A DNA stretch of 64,000 nucleotides. Source: Malus domestica. Taxonomy: Eukaryota; Streptophyta; Magnoliopsida; Rosales; Rosaceae. Position numbers and translations under genes: made by a program. Location of the stretch: positions 40,008,501-40,072,500 of the forward strand of contig NC_091671.1 of the NCBI RefSeq assembly GCF_042453785.1, written 5' to 3'. This document shows, one piece after another, positions 1-11,840 of the stretch (within the stretch, counting starts at the first letter, position 1; every line of letters starts with the position of its first letter). The notes below the pieces were generated by a model. That model worked only from the letters and a program-made list of their open reading frames with translations. It ran no database searches and was not told the DNA's origin.

Positions 1-132
1 CTAAACTTTGTTTTGATTTAAGTAATTGTTTTCTAGCGTCAATACATTGTCCTACATTTTTTAAGACTATCTTAAGGAGGGGCGCTTTTATAAATTTCGC
101 ACAAGGCCCCTAAAATCTCAGAGACGACCCTG
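1..132. mobile_element. hAT-like element end, running off the left edge
   Basis: The segment ends at 132 with GAGACGACCCTG. Read on the minus strand this gives a CAGGGTCGTCTC terminus followed by a stretch that reads like the GGGGCCTTGTGCGAAATT type seen at the ends of plant hAT elements. The rest of the element, the other terminus and the target-site duplication lie outside the window, so the class is inferred from one end only. Confidence 0.4.
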
Positions 133-504
133 CTGCTTTGGGGCCAATCAACAGGAGTTACGTACCAAATTTGGTTATTTTTTCTGGAGTAATGTTAGAG
201 AGATTAAATTTATAGACAAAGTTTTGAAAACTAAAAGACATGGAAGTTGATGATTATTATTATTTACACATTGATAAACGTGCTTAGTCTTATTGGTGAC
301 ACATCATTTAGTTTGCAAATTTAGTCTCCAAATTTGGTCTCCCCTAGCATCATTCTTTTTTATGTTGTGTGGCAATTGCTACTGCTAACAACCCCCTATG
401 GCTTTTATGCCAACTTCCAAATTTAGATCGATGTTGATTGTATTACAATGTTCACCAAGAATTTGAGAGAGAGAGAGTTCATAGGATCTTCCAAAATATA
501 GGTG
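133..504. other. Intergenic, nothing recognised
   Basis: A/T-rich sequence between the hAT-like end and the Copia element. I see no coding potential or RNA gene. There is only a short GA run near 463-474. Confidence 0.5.
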
Positions 505-509
505 GAGTT

Positions 510-751
510 TCTTAACACAATGAATTGAATGATGCAGAAGAAATCCATGAAAGATCAAAACGTTTAAAGGTAAAAGCTTGAAGAAGAAGAAAGAGAGAAA
601 CTTTGTGTATTTGATAACTGTTTTTCATACAATGACCGACTTAACCAAAATATCACAGAGAGATCTACTTTTATACTATATCTCAATTACAATGACTTAT
701 GACTTTGCCTAGGTGGCATGCTGACCTGGCAAATAGTATGTATATCCAATA
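510..751 (-). repeat. Copia 1, 3' LTR (left copy)
   Basis: 242 bp. It begins TCTTAACACAATG and ends TATATCCAATA on the plus strand. It matches 5818-6051 almost base for base apart from one 8-bp indel and about four substitutions. The 16-C run at 752-767 abuts it as the polypurine tract position. Confidence 0.95.
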
Positions 752-3700
752 CCCCCCCCCCCCCCCCGGCGGCAATCTTAGCTAGGGTATCCTAGCTTAA
801 GATTGAAACAATGCCGAAGAAAATCTAGTCCGTAAAGTCCTTTGGTTAAAACATCTGCAATTTGGTCATTCGTGCAGAGATATTGAACTGACAAATCCCC
901 ACTTTGTACACGTTCACGAACAAAGTGAAAATCAGTCTCCAAATGTTTGATCCGAGAATGTTGAACCGGATTCAAACTAAGAGCAATAACAGATTGGTTA
1001 TCACAAAATAAAACAGGAGGAGAGGACATGCATTCATTCAGATCTTTAAGAAGAAGTCTGATCCAAGCAATATCTGCAATGGTATGAGCTAATGCACGAT
1101 ATTTAGCTTCGGTAGAACTGCGAGAAACTGAGGATTGTTTCTTCGACTGCCAAGAAATGGGATTGTCTCCAAAAAACACAACATAACCAGTAATGGATCT
1201 CCTAGTATTCAAATCGGCAGCCCAATCAGAATCACTATATGCATGTAGTTGTAACGATCCTCCTGATATATAGGTTAAACCACACTGCATAGTACCTTGT
1301 AAGAATCGCATAATCCTTTTAACCATTCCTAAATGAATGTATGTGGGAGCATTCATATATTGGCACACGGTATTCACAGCAAAGGCTATATTAAGGCGTG
1401 TGAAGGTTAAATATTGAAGAGCTCCAACAAGACTCCGATATAGAGTAGGATCCGGTAATAAGATTCCTTCAGATGTTAAGACCTGATTGTAAGGCTTACT
1501 TGGTGTGGAACATGGCTTACAATCATTCATGCCCGCCTTATGAATAAGATCCTTCACATATTTAGCCTGATTGAGAAACAAATCACCATTAGACTTATAG
1601 GTAATTTGAATACCAAGAAAATAAGCCAACTGCCCCATATATTTAATGTCAAACACTTCACCAAGAGTATGAATCACAGATTGTATTAACTGAGTATTGG
1701 ACCCTGTGATGATAATGTCATCCACATATAGAAGAAGGATAACCACATGAGTATCAACAACCTTCACAAAGAGATTGGAATAAGAAACCAAAGCGTCAAA
1801 GCCAATTGCTTGCAGATAAGTGGTAAATTTAGCATTCCAAGCTCGAGGAGCTTGCTTCAAACCATATAAGGACTTGACTAGCTTACACACGTGAGTGGGA
1901 AACTGGGAATTGACAAATCCTTAAGGTTGCTTCATGTAAACCTTTTCCTGTAACTCACCATGCAATAAGGTATTTTTGACATCCAATTGCCGAAGATCCC
2001 ACTTATGTGTTGCAGCTAATGCTAGAACCAATCGCACAGTCGTATGTCGAACAACTGGACTAAAGGTTTCTGAATAATCAAGCTCTTTTTCTTGACTAAA
2101 TCCTTGTGCTACCAACCTTGCTTTATATCTTAAGACTGAATCATCGCTCATCCGTTTAATTTTATAGACCCATTTGCTGCCTATATCATGCTTATCACCA
2201 GAATTGGGAACAAGGACCCATGTACCTTGAGTTTGAAGAGCATTAAATTCTTCCTGCATTGCTCTCTGCCATTGAGGAATTTGAGATGCTTGTCTAAAGG
2301 TTGATGGTTTCGAGGCATCAGTAATATCTGCAAGGAAAGTGAATCCTCCTGAAAAATGATCATCATCATCAAGAGTTAAGGAGTGAACTTCTGGAAAAAT
2401 AGCACTAAGAGCTTAATAATCTTGTCTAGTGATGGTTCCAGTTCTTAATCGTGTTTGAATGCCTGAAGAAGAGGAACTGAGAGGTGGTAAAACAACTTCA
2501 AGCTGATTAGGTTGAGAGACAGGCAACAAGGCAGGAGAACCGCAAAGAGTAGCATTCGAGCTTGATTCCTGTGCACTACTGAAAGAACTTGCAGCATCAC
2601 CGTTAGAAGATCCAGAGCGATTATCATGGTGTACCACTGGACTAAGGGATGGCCCAGATGACATTCCACCATCATTCTCAACCATATGTGCAGAAGACTG
2701 AATAGAAGGCAACTGAACAATTATATTTCTAATATTATTTCCTTGGTGGCATGGTTGACCGGAGCCCTTAGTAGAAGATCCAGACAGAACACTAAATGGA
2801 AAAAGAGTTTCATCATGTATGACATGCCTAGAAATAAGTATCTTCCCTGTCTCAATGTTATAACAAATGGCACCCTTATATCCTGGAGAGTATCCAAAAA
2901 ATACACACTGTGACGATCGAGATAGGGTATATGGCTGAACCAAAAACTTTCAGACTAGATAAATCTGGTTTATTGTGAAATTATTGTGTGAATGGGGAAG
3001 ACATGTGTAACACTTTACAGGGCATTCTATTGATCAAGAACACCGCATGAGAAACTGCATAGAACCAGAATTTGTGAGGAAATTTGGCAACTGATAACAA
3101 AGTAATAGTCGTTTCAATGAGATGTCGATGCTTCATCTCAGCCAATCCATTCTGCTGAGGAGTGTATGGACATGAAACAAAATGTAAAATACCTTTGAGA
3201 TCCAGGAAATTCTTAAAGGCATTACTAAGAAACTCTCCACCTCCATCAGATTGGAATATTTTAACTTTTGTATGAAATTGATTCTCAACATAAGCACAAA
3301 ACTTGACAAATGCACCAAAGACTTCTGATTTATTGATTAAGGGATAGATCCATACAAACCTAGTAGCTTCATCTATAAAGGAAACATAATACTTGTAACC
3401 TTCAAGTGATACTATTGGCTAAGGCCCCCAAACATCACTATGAATCTTACAAAAAGGAATATCAACCCTATCTATTCTATCTGAGAATGGCAATCGACTC
3501 ATTTTACCATTGAGACAATGAGAACAAACTGTTACAACTTCATCTGAAGGACAAGATATAGCAGAGTCTCTAAGCATAGCAACTAAAATCTCATTTGAAG
3601 GGTGACGAAGTCTTTGATGCCAGAGAGAACTTTTAACAGCATGTCCCAAAAATGCAGAAGGCCGTACCCCTTGATTAAGTAGTGTACGAAAGATGTGCAC

Positions 3701-5817
3701 AAGAATTTTGAACAATTCATTCTTGCTACTCTTTCCGTGGTGGAGGATTGCCCCTGTTGCCTTGTCCTGCACAAAGAATTGAGCATCATCACAAATAAAC
3801 CAGCTGTGATTATCTTTACACAATTTTTTGACTGAAAGAAGATTAACAGTTAACAGAGGAACATGTAAAATCTGTTTAAGATGTAAAGCATGAGACTGAG
3901 TTTGTAAAATTCCATTGCCAATATGTGTAACTTCCAAACTTTCACCATTTCCAACAATGATCTTCTCAGTACCCTCATAAGGTGTAGCTCGATTAAGAAC
4001 TGTGACATCCGGAGTCATGTGATGAGAGGCCCCAGTGTCAACAACCCATGAGTCTGTAGTTGCAACTTCACCAGAATTCTGTGTACTCATAGCTTAAAAC
4101 CCACTGGAGAAGAAGAACCAAGTGAAGCACTATATGAATTGGAATTCACATTCACAGGAAACTGAGGTGAATGAAACATTGTCATATCAGACAAAGAAAT
4201 AGAAGGAAAGCCTTGATATGCATAATTGGCAGACAAGGAAGGAGGAGGTTGATTGCCCTGATACGCATAATTGCCTCGATGTCTACAATTAAGAGCAATG
4301 TGACCACGTTTTCCACAGATTTGACATTCCTAAAGAATTGATTATTATTACCCTCAGTTCGATATAAACAAGTCACTGCAACATGTCCCTTTCTGGAGCA
4401 AATTTGACATTCTGGAATCGGTTCAAATCTGTTGGATGAATTACCAGACCAAGACTGCCAAGAATTACCAGTTCGCGGACCATTAAACCTTGGTTTATAA
4501 CCACCATTACCTCTTGGTCTGTAATTGTTAAAATGGAAAGGCCTATTACCATGAGAACCACCACCAAACTGATTCATGGACTGAAAATTATTAGTGCTAG
4601 ACAGATATCCACCATTATAGAAATGAGCACTTCCAGTAGATGAGGGTTGGGAGGTACTACTCGAAGAACTAGACATTCTAGAAGAAGGCACAGAAGTACC
4701 ATTCGGAAGAGGAGCATTAACATACATCGCAGCCATATTTTGAACTAAAGAATGCACTCGAGTCTCAATATTCTTCTCGACCGCAATGAACTGTGCCCTG
4801 AACTCTTTAAGAGTGATTGGTGAATCTCTAGCTAATATGACAGTGCGGATCATATCATAATCAGATGGTAATCCTGTTAAAGCAGCAATAATGAGATCAT
4901 TATCAGTTACTTTTTCCCCAGCAACTTGTAACTGATCCTTTAGAGCTTTTAACCGCAGAAGTTATTTATCAATAGTATCACCCCTTTTTTGCATAGTATG
5001 TAATTCAGCCTTCAAATGGTTGACACTAGCTTTAGAAACCAACATATATCTGTCTTGTAATGCAGTCCAGGCTTCACAAGCAATTTTACATCCCACAACA
5101 TGTTCAATTCATCATCACTTAAAGTAGCAAGGAGAAGACATAACAAAGCCATATCAGTCTTAATTCACTCTTTATATGAATCATTGATCTCCGTGGTGAC
5201 ACCTAACTGAGGGGTGAGAACGAATCTAGGAGGACAAACAGATTCGCCAGTAAAATGATCAAGAAGATCATATCGACGAAGAACAGAACAAAATTGATAA
5301 CTCCATTTGATGAAATTATCATCATTCAATTTGATAGTAAGCATTCCCAATAAACTCTCAATTTTCACAGAAGTCATGATGATCACAACAATCGACTCAA
5401 ATACCAATCAGCAAGAAAAACCCAGATGCGAATTGAGGTGGCAAGATAAATCCCAAACAAGAAATCACCCAAATCAAGCACTCAATCAACGAACAATATC
5501 AACTACTAACACAGAACGAAGAAAGGGTGCAAGAATCAAAGAAAATCGTCAACAGCGGCATCGGCCTTCAAGAATCAACACAATCTTCACAAAATGACAA
5601 ATTATGGCATCGGCCATCATACAAATCATCATATATTCTTCATATAACAGTCTAATATGGCATCGGCCTTCAAGATAATCTCAATTTCTAAAAAAAAATT
5701 TCAATCGTAACCTCCAATCGAAGAAAAATTCAAGATCAAAATCACCTCATCAGCAAGCAAAGCACCAGAAATTCGATCCCAGCATCAACGTGCAAGCGAG
5801 ACTGGCTCTTGATACCA

Positions 5818-6051
5818 TCTTAACACAATGAATTGAATGATGCAAAAGAAATCCATGAAAGATCAGAACGCTTAAAGGTAAAAGCTTGAAGAAGAAGAAA
5901 GAGAGAAACTTTGTGTATTTGATAACTGTTTTTCATACAATGACCGACTTAACCAAAATATCACAGAGAGATCTACTTTTATACTATATCTCAATTACAA
6001 TGACTTATGACTTTGCCTAGGTGACCTGGCACATAGTATGTATATCCAATA
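5818..6051 (-). repeat. Copia 1, 5' LTR (right copy)
   Basis: 234-bp partner of the LTR at 510-751. Directly inside it, around 5804-5817, lies GGCTCTTGATACCA. Its reverse complement begins TGGTATCA, the usual primer site for initiator methionine tRNA in plant Copia elements. Confidence 0.95.
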
Positions 6052-7713
6052 GAGTTAACACACTACTAGAAATTTTGACTTTACCGATAAAATGAATTTG
6101 TCGGCAAAAGTCAAAATTTGTCAGTAAAGACTCTTTCACGACGAAAATTTGTCGGCCATTTTGTCACGCAAAGCATGTCGTGCAAGACTCTAGCCGACAA
6201 AATTCAACTTTTCGTCGGCTATGAAGTGGTTCTTTCTCGACAAAACATATTTTGCCGGCATTCTTAAACCCCAACAAAAAATTCTGTCGGAAAAGGATTT
6301 TTAAGCCTACAAAATGCACCGTTTTGCCAACAAGATGTGTTCGTCGGAAAAGATATTTTGTCGGCACTGCCTTATTCTACCAACAAAATTAGCTTTGTCG
6401 GGAAAGAATTTTAATTCATTAAAAAAAAAAGCATGAAAACACACAAAATAATTTCTAATAATGCTGCTTTGATTAGTAATATGTATATGTACAATGGTTG
6501 TACAAAGTATTATATTATACAATAATCCTATTTTACTCCCATTCCTCAGTATCGGTTTAGCAGTAGCTTCGCAATAATATCCTGCAAAAATAATACAAAA
6601 TGGTAATTATTATGTATGACAACATAAGAAAGAGCATCCTTAAAACCGAAACAATCAAATTGTAGCTAGGAATCTTTCTATAAGTAATAACATTATGGAG
6701 CTGCACTGATTCACACAACATCATGAAAACGATACATTCAATTGAAGATACTTTAACATAACAATCTGTTAGAAAATGGGGATGGGCTGCAATTAACACC
6801 ATAGTTACACTAAACAATGAAAACTTAACCAATTTGTCAACAAGAAAGCATGTAATCCCATAATCAAGCATATAGTCAGACTTGAATTTCACTTGCATCT
6901 TGGATGATAAAGCATGTACTCATGTAATCAAGCATATAGTAAAAGATATTTCAAACCTTGCAATACATCTCAGACCACCTGCCATTTGAGAGGTACTCTT
7001 TAATCCCTTAATAAGATGCAAATAAAAATGAATGAAAGAAGGTACAATAAGTTACGCAATAATAATTAAAAGATATTCAACTCTGGGATTAATTAGTAGC
7101 CCTCAAGAATACAAAGAAAATCCTCAAAGATAAAAAATTTCTCACAACTTGATCAAATTGTATTAATGACGACAATTGTAACTTATTGGGGAATCAAAAT
7201 TGCTTACACAATGCTCCTTGCTCATGTCTAGGATAGACATAATCAAACTATTCGTCCATGTACTTGGAATAAACACAAGGCAGAGAAAGCAAAACATACA
7301 ATATATTCCTAGCACAATCAAACTTACCTATACAAAGCTCCTTGCTCGGTGTGTTGTGCACAATAGAGGGACAAAATATACAATATATTCTTGTCATCAG
7401 CTGAATGGGAGAGTAACACAAGTTAGGAACCCATGAGAAAACATAACAGAGGGATAATTTATACGATATACTTGAGATAAAATTCACCATCACCAGCCTC
7501 ATAAGCAAGTGCAACTACATTAACTTCAATCAGGCGCACCTGGAATAAAAATAACAAGACTAATTTAATAGTATTATTATTATAATTTCGATGAAGAGAA
7601 GACTAAGTTAATATAGACTTGCACATGTTACCACATCTACATATGAGTTGTGTAACAACTACATATGTTGGATTATTCAAAAGATTTGCAAACAACATGG
7701 AGTTTAGAATGGT

Positions 7714-8045
7714 TTAGAGAGATCCTGGCAAATAGCTAACATTGTACATGTGACCTGTCAATTTGAAGAAGGCATCACTTGCATAAACTAAAGGCATGTC
7801 TGGTAAGTGCAGATCAGTTCTGCAAGGCAACACAACCATATCAAAGCAAACAAAAAGTACAATCATCAGTAAGATTGTAAGAGATAAAATTAAGGCTGAA
7901 CTGAGAAGGCCTACCCCTGATAAGCTGGATCTCTTCCCACAAACTAATATGGCCATTAACTCCGGACAAGATGTTATTAACTGCAGTTGCAGCTCTCGTC
8001 TTCTCTACATCACTTGCCTTGCACCATTCTTCAATGTCGGATCCT
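7714..8045 (-). pseudogene. Captured PAS/LOV (TWIN LOV-like) protein exons inside the CACTA
   Basis: On the minus strand, about 7910-8040 encodes SDIEEWCKASDVEKTRAATA followed by VNNILS, then shifts frame into LVCGKRSSLSGVGLLSSAL (about 7880-7950). This is the linker between the two LOV domains of plant PAS/LOV (PLP/TLP1-type) proteins as I remember them. After an intron-like gap, an exon bounded by AG and GT (about 7755-7813) encodes LPDMPLVYASDAFFKLTG, the start of the second LOV domain. The flavin-binding GRNCRFLSG segment expected next is absent, so no functional photoreceptor can be made. The frame change, missing exons and position inside a transposon mark it as a transduplicated fragment. 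Identity comes from recalled family motifs, not a search. Confidence 0.75.
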
Positions 8046-8224
8046 GTGTGTTACATAGTAAACTAAAACTTAACCACAACAAAATTTTGGTCACAATCAA
8101 AACCAGAAACCACGATCAACATAGCTAGAACACCAAAAAGAATGTAATTTAAGATTAACATCACAACCAATCATAGATAACAGGAAGCCACAATTGAAAA
8201 AGTTATATATTACAACATTACTTG

Positions 8225-8950
8225 GAACAAAAGAATTGAGATGTGGCATTACACGAATCTTTACTATCAGCATCATCTAGTGCAGATTCCAAAACCTTCA
8301 CCCTGTTCCTCAATCCCTTCCACAAAACATTCGCCCCTCTGTGTTCGGTCGAGTCACAAATAACATGTGGGGATTAGGAAGTGGATCAGCAATCAAAATT
8401 AATAATCCAAATTGTCGTATACACCAAGCCCTGCAACTTAAAAGGTTAAATTAAATTTTCCAACTTAAAACCCTATATTAAATTCTACAAATTGAACTGG
8501 CAGACATAGAATTAGAGAGGAGAAGGAAGATAATCACTTAAAGAGATCACTGACCTTCGAGTTCTTGGCAGCTTTGATGGTTTTTTTTTTATCAACCCTA
8601 ATAAACATAACACACAATAGGCTCGCAACCTAATACAAATTCAAGCCCACAAATTCCATTTCAATTTTGACAAAAAAAAATCGAAAAAGAAAATTGAAAA
8701 CCTTAAGAGAATTACAGAGACAACTGATGGGTTTATGCACCAGAACTAGAATTGAAGATGACAATTAGAAGGGAAAGAAAAAAAAAACCTTTTTGAGGGC
8801 TTTGAATTTGACGCCGGTTTCAATCTCCAGCGGAAGGAGGCAGTCGGTCGGTCTGTGTATTTGCAGCAACGAGGGAGAGGGAGGGGGAGAAAGAGTGGGA
8901 CGGAGAGACAACAGCTTCGTGTTTTGACTAAAGCGCTTAATTCTTTTCTT
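8225..8950 (-). other. Other exon-like pieces inside the CACTA, unidentified
   Basis: About 8225-8350 reads open on the minus strand with a charged, helix-like peptide containing LWKGLRNRVKVLESALDDAD. About 8545-8580 reads TIKAAKNSK just before a GTCAGT donor-like site. About 8790-8890 reads a pyrimidine-rich leader-like stretch followed by LEIETGVKFKALKK. These may be further exons of a captured gene, the same one or another. I do not recognise the source, and no ATG-led frame joins them. Confidence 0.3.
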
Positions 8951-9794
8951 TCTTTTTTTCTAACTCCGCGCTTCTATTTTGAAACCACGCTTCCAATTTG
9001 AAACCGCGCTTTTATTCCGCGCCTCATTTTTGGTTAATAGTTTTACCCTCAGCCGAGGAAATATTTTTTGTTGCCCCGAAATCGTCGTCTAGTATTCTAA
9101 GATAGTAGGGAAGGACAGTTTACCCATCAAAATTAAACTAGTTGGGATATTGCATTTATGCCGACAAAATGATGGTCGGTTAACATTCGAATTTTCTCGG
9201 CTAAAATTAATGCTATAAATTGGTTTTGGCTTGAATATTTAGCCGACAAATTAAAATTTTAGTCGGTAGAGGACTCTTGTGCCGATAAAATTTTACTCTG
9301 TCGGCTTAGAATTTTTCGGCAAAATAAGATTTTCTAGTAGTGACAGTGTCATTAGAGAAATTATGCAGTTAACTTTCAAATTTAACTGTTGTGTTGGCGT
9401 TTAGTCAATTATTTTATTGATAGGGAAGAGGTCGGAGACTTGGATATTCAAAGTTAGGATATCTTTTAATACTAAAAAGAGAAATATATTACTAAATTAA
9501 GAGTTAGATAGAATAATTTAATTAGCTATAAACTGGGTGTCTGTCATCGAACATATTATATTTTCTTGCGGCCTCATGGTATAATATCCATATTTTTTGT
9601 AGAATCCCAGACGCCATGTGCGTGTTGTCTCCTCCATCATCGCAATTATAAGTAATTATGTAGTTTTACTGAAAATAATGCAGAATTAACAAGAAGCAAA
9701 CAGAAATAAACTACTAACCATGCTCCCATCTGATCACTCTGTCCATTTGATTCTGCTAATTACCTTATTTTATTATTTGTTTGTCTCTTACTTT

Positions 9795-9958
9795 CTAGCT
9801 TCTACAAGGCTATTTCGAATTTGGACTTTCTCAGAAAACCTCCAATAATAATTCTTCTAATTAATTATTTTACTTTGCACCTGTCCATTAATTTATGTTA
9901 TGTATTAGTTTCTAGTTCTTACAAGGCTCTTTCGAATTTGGATTTTCTCAGAAACCTT
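9795..9958. repeat. Imperfect tandem duplication, unit about 116 bp
   Basis: TTCTAGCTTCTACAAGGCT (9795 on) recurs as TTCTAGTTCTTACAAGGCT at about 9911. Both are followed by a shared TTCGAATTTGG...TTTTCTCAGAAA stretch of nearly 50 bp. The units differ at several sites, so the duplication is not recent. Confidence 0.7.
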
Positions 9959-10296
9959 TTAGCCGAATTGGGTTTGTTTGCCGTTTCACATGTACCAAAT
10001 TCAAGATATGGATAGATTCAGCTTCAGGTACTAATCAGTTAATAACTTAAGACAACATTAATCATTTATTTAGGTTTACCTTACAATATTTTTCATAATC
10101 TGAATGGATCACTTTTTGGATTATGATTGAAAGCTTAATCATACAAAAAATTATAAAGTTGGAAGCCAGTTAATTATTTAAGTGTCTTAAATAGAATAGC
10201 ACACATTTGTCAATAAATAAATTCATTATTACAATAATAATTAAAGAGCTAAACGACTTTCGATTTGATTGAAATTTTACAACGATTTTTTATTGA

Positions 10297-10500
10297 ATTT
10301 TTTTTTTTTTTTTGTCAAACGATAAATTTTGTTAGATTAGCCACCGACAGAGTTCGAACCCACGTCGTCATGCAATGGCTCAACACCTTTCCACCACTAT
10401 AATAAAGAGTCACTTGCTTAGATATTGCCGGCAGTGAGATTCGAACCTATGCCTTGGCCTAGCGAATAAAAACTGAACACTTTAGATCATGAGATTATTT
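10297..10500 (-). mobile_element. SINE-like retroposon
   Basis: On the minus strand there are two box-B-like motifs (GGTTCGAATCTC and GGGTTCGAACTC), and the copy ends in GTTTGAC followed by a long A run (the T run at about 10299-10313). This layout fits a tRNA-related SINE. I could not find a convincing target-site duplication, so the limits are approximate. Confidence 0.5.
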
Positions 10501-11340
10501 TGTTGACCGACACCACTTACCCGCACCTCCCCTTCCCCATTTGCCTACTATTTTGTTATACCTTTCATCTTTTTATGTAGTGTCATTCTCAAACTCATTT
10601 CTATGCTCTCGTTTTGAAATAGAACGTGGGTTTGAATTGGCTTTGTGGTTGTGGTGGGTCCAAATCGCATTCTACTGGTTAGTGTCCACGACAATTTATT
10701 GCGACGAATTTATACTGAATATAGTTTTTGTGTTTCTTTGTTCATTGTGGTTTCTATATAGAGATCAAGTTTGCTTGTTGTGTGCTTATTCTCTCCAAAT
10801 TAATGATTTGGTCACTGAGAAGATGTACTCAGTTGACATCGATTTTGTATTTTTTGTTGTAAACGTCTTTTTCGTATCAATGAATTATCACTACCACTTC
10901 TTTAAAAAAAAAAAAAAACTGATTAGCGCTAAAACGCTCCTATATTTGTATTACATGTATATGGATATATATTTTGTAAGATTCATGATTTAATATTTTT
11001 AATTTTTCCGTCGAATTAGATAGCAATGACTGCTATAGTTTTCTAACACCATATGCTCTTATTGAATATTAGTTTTCAAAAACAGATGCTTATGTCATGC
11101 AAGAATATTCCAACTCAAAGTCTCAAAGACAAATATTTACGCGTGTATATGATCTAGATCCAATTGTCATGCTAATTAATTAACTAAACATTTTAGTCAA
11201 ATTATGCTACAAATTATTGTGGACACGCCTTGATTAGTAACTACTTAGTGAATGCATGATTAGAGAAAAATAATGTTTTAGTTTGGACTAAGCGGCTAGA
11301 CTTTCGCATATAAACGGCTAGTTGTAAGATATGACTAATC

Positions 11341-11840
11341 AAAGTAATTTGTAGAAATGGTCCCTCAACTTTAATGAAGTTGGAGCAATGATCCCTCAAC
11401 TAAAAATCCATTACCATTGGTCCCTCAACTTATCAAAATGTGTGGCTATAGTCATTTTCATCAATTTTATCAAAATTTTGTCAAAATAAGTTATGTTGGA
11501 ATAACCATTCATATAATTAGGGTCTCTTAACTCATCAAAGTGTGTAATTATGGTCCTTTTCGTCAACTACGTCAAAATTTTTATCAAAACGAGTTATGTT
11601 GGAATGACCATTGCTACAATTGGGTTAAAGTTAGGGGACCATTTCTCCAGTTGAATTAAAGTTGAGGGACCAATGGTAATGAATTTTTTGTTGAGGGACC
11701 AATGGTAATGGATTTTTAGTTGAGAGACCATAACTGCACGTTTTGATGAGTTGAGGGACCAATGGTAATGGATTTTTAGTTGAAGGACCATTGCTCCAAT
11801 TGAGTTAAAGTTAAGGGATCATAGCTACAATTTACTCTAT
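11341..11840. mobile_element. Mutator-type MITE, 500 bp, foldback
   Basis: Flanked by the 9-bp duplication TGACTAATC (11332-11340 and 11841-11849). The termini mirror each other (AGTAATTTGTAG on the left, CTACAATTTACT on the right). The interior is filled with inverted copies of the phrase TGGTCCCTCAACTTT and its complement, so the whole element can fold on itself. A 9-bp duplication plus long inverted repeats points to a non-autonomous MULE. Confidence 0.75.

Larger units (their letters stand above)
510..6051 (-). mobile_element. Copia LTR retrotransposon 1, degraded
   Basis: A full-length element by structure. It has two LTRs (510-751 and 5818-6051), a 5-bp target-site duplication GAGTT on both sides (505-509, 6052-6056), a primer site matching initiator tRNA-Met next to the right LTR, and a C16 run (a G16 purine tract on the coding strand) next to the left LTR. 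Read right to left, the parts are gag with a CX2CX4HX4C zinc knuckle (about 4.2-5.4 kb), protease and integrase (about 2.9-4.1 kb), then reverse transcriptase with YVDD and RNase H (about 0.8-2.3 kb). This order is Copia; the gag and RNase H style suggest the Ale/Retrofit lineage, tentatively. The coding part is broken by several defects, so this is a fossil. The LTRs differ by about four substitutions and one 8-bp indel (about 1.7 percent), so the insertion is young. Confidence 0.95.
6061..9342. mobile_element. CACTA (En/Spm) DNA transposon with captured gene pieces
   Basis: The left end reads CACTACTAGAAA at 6061 and the right end reads TTTCTAGTAGTG at 9331-9342, an inverted repeat of about 12 bp. 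Each end is flanked by the 3-bp duplication ACA (6058-6060, 9343-9345). Both flanks hold many TTTGTCGGC-like subterminal repeats in both orientations (about 6085-6420 and 9150-9325). These are the hallmarks of CACTA elements. At 3.28 kb it is short, and I see no TNP2-like transposase, so it is probably non-autonomous. The interior has minus-strand exon-like pieces, of which one set is recognisable as a LOV-domain gene. The rest is unidentified. Confidence 0.9.

Noticed and set aside
6164-6522. Minus-strand frames in the CACTA left end
   Set aside because: Made of subterminal TTTGTCGGC repeats, not a protein.
10541-10993. 150-codon open frame on the plus strand
   Set aside because: Phe/Tyr/Val-rich product from A/T-rich sequence, ends near a poly(A) run, no domain, no neighbours or splice context.
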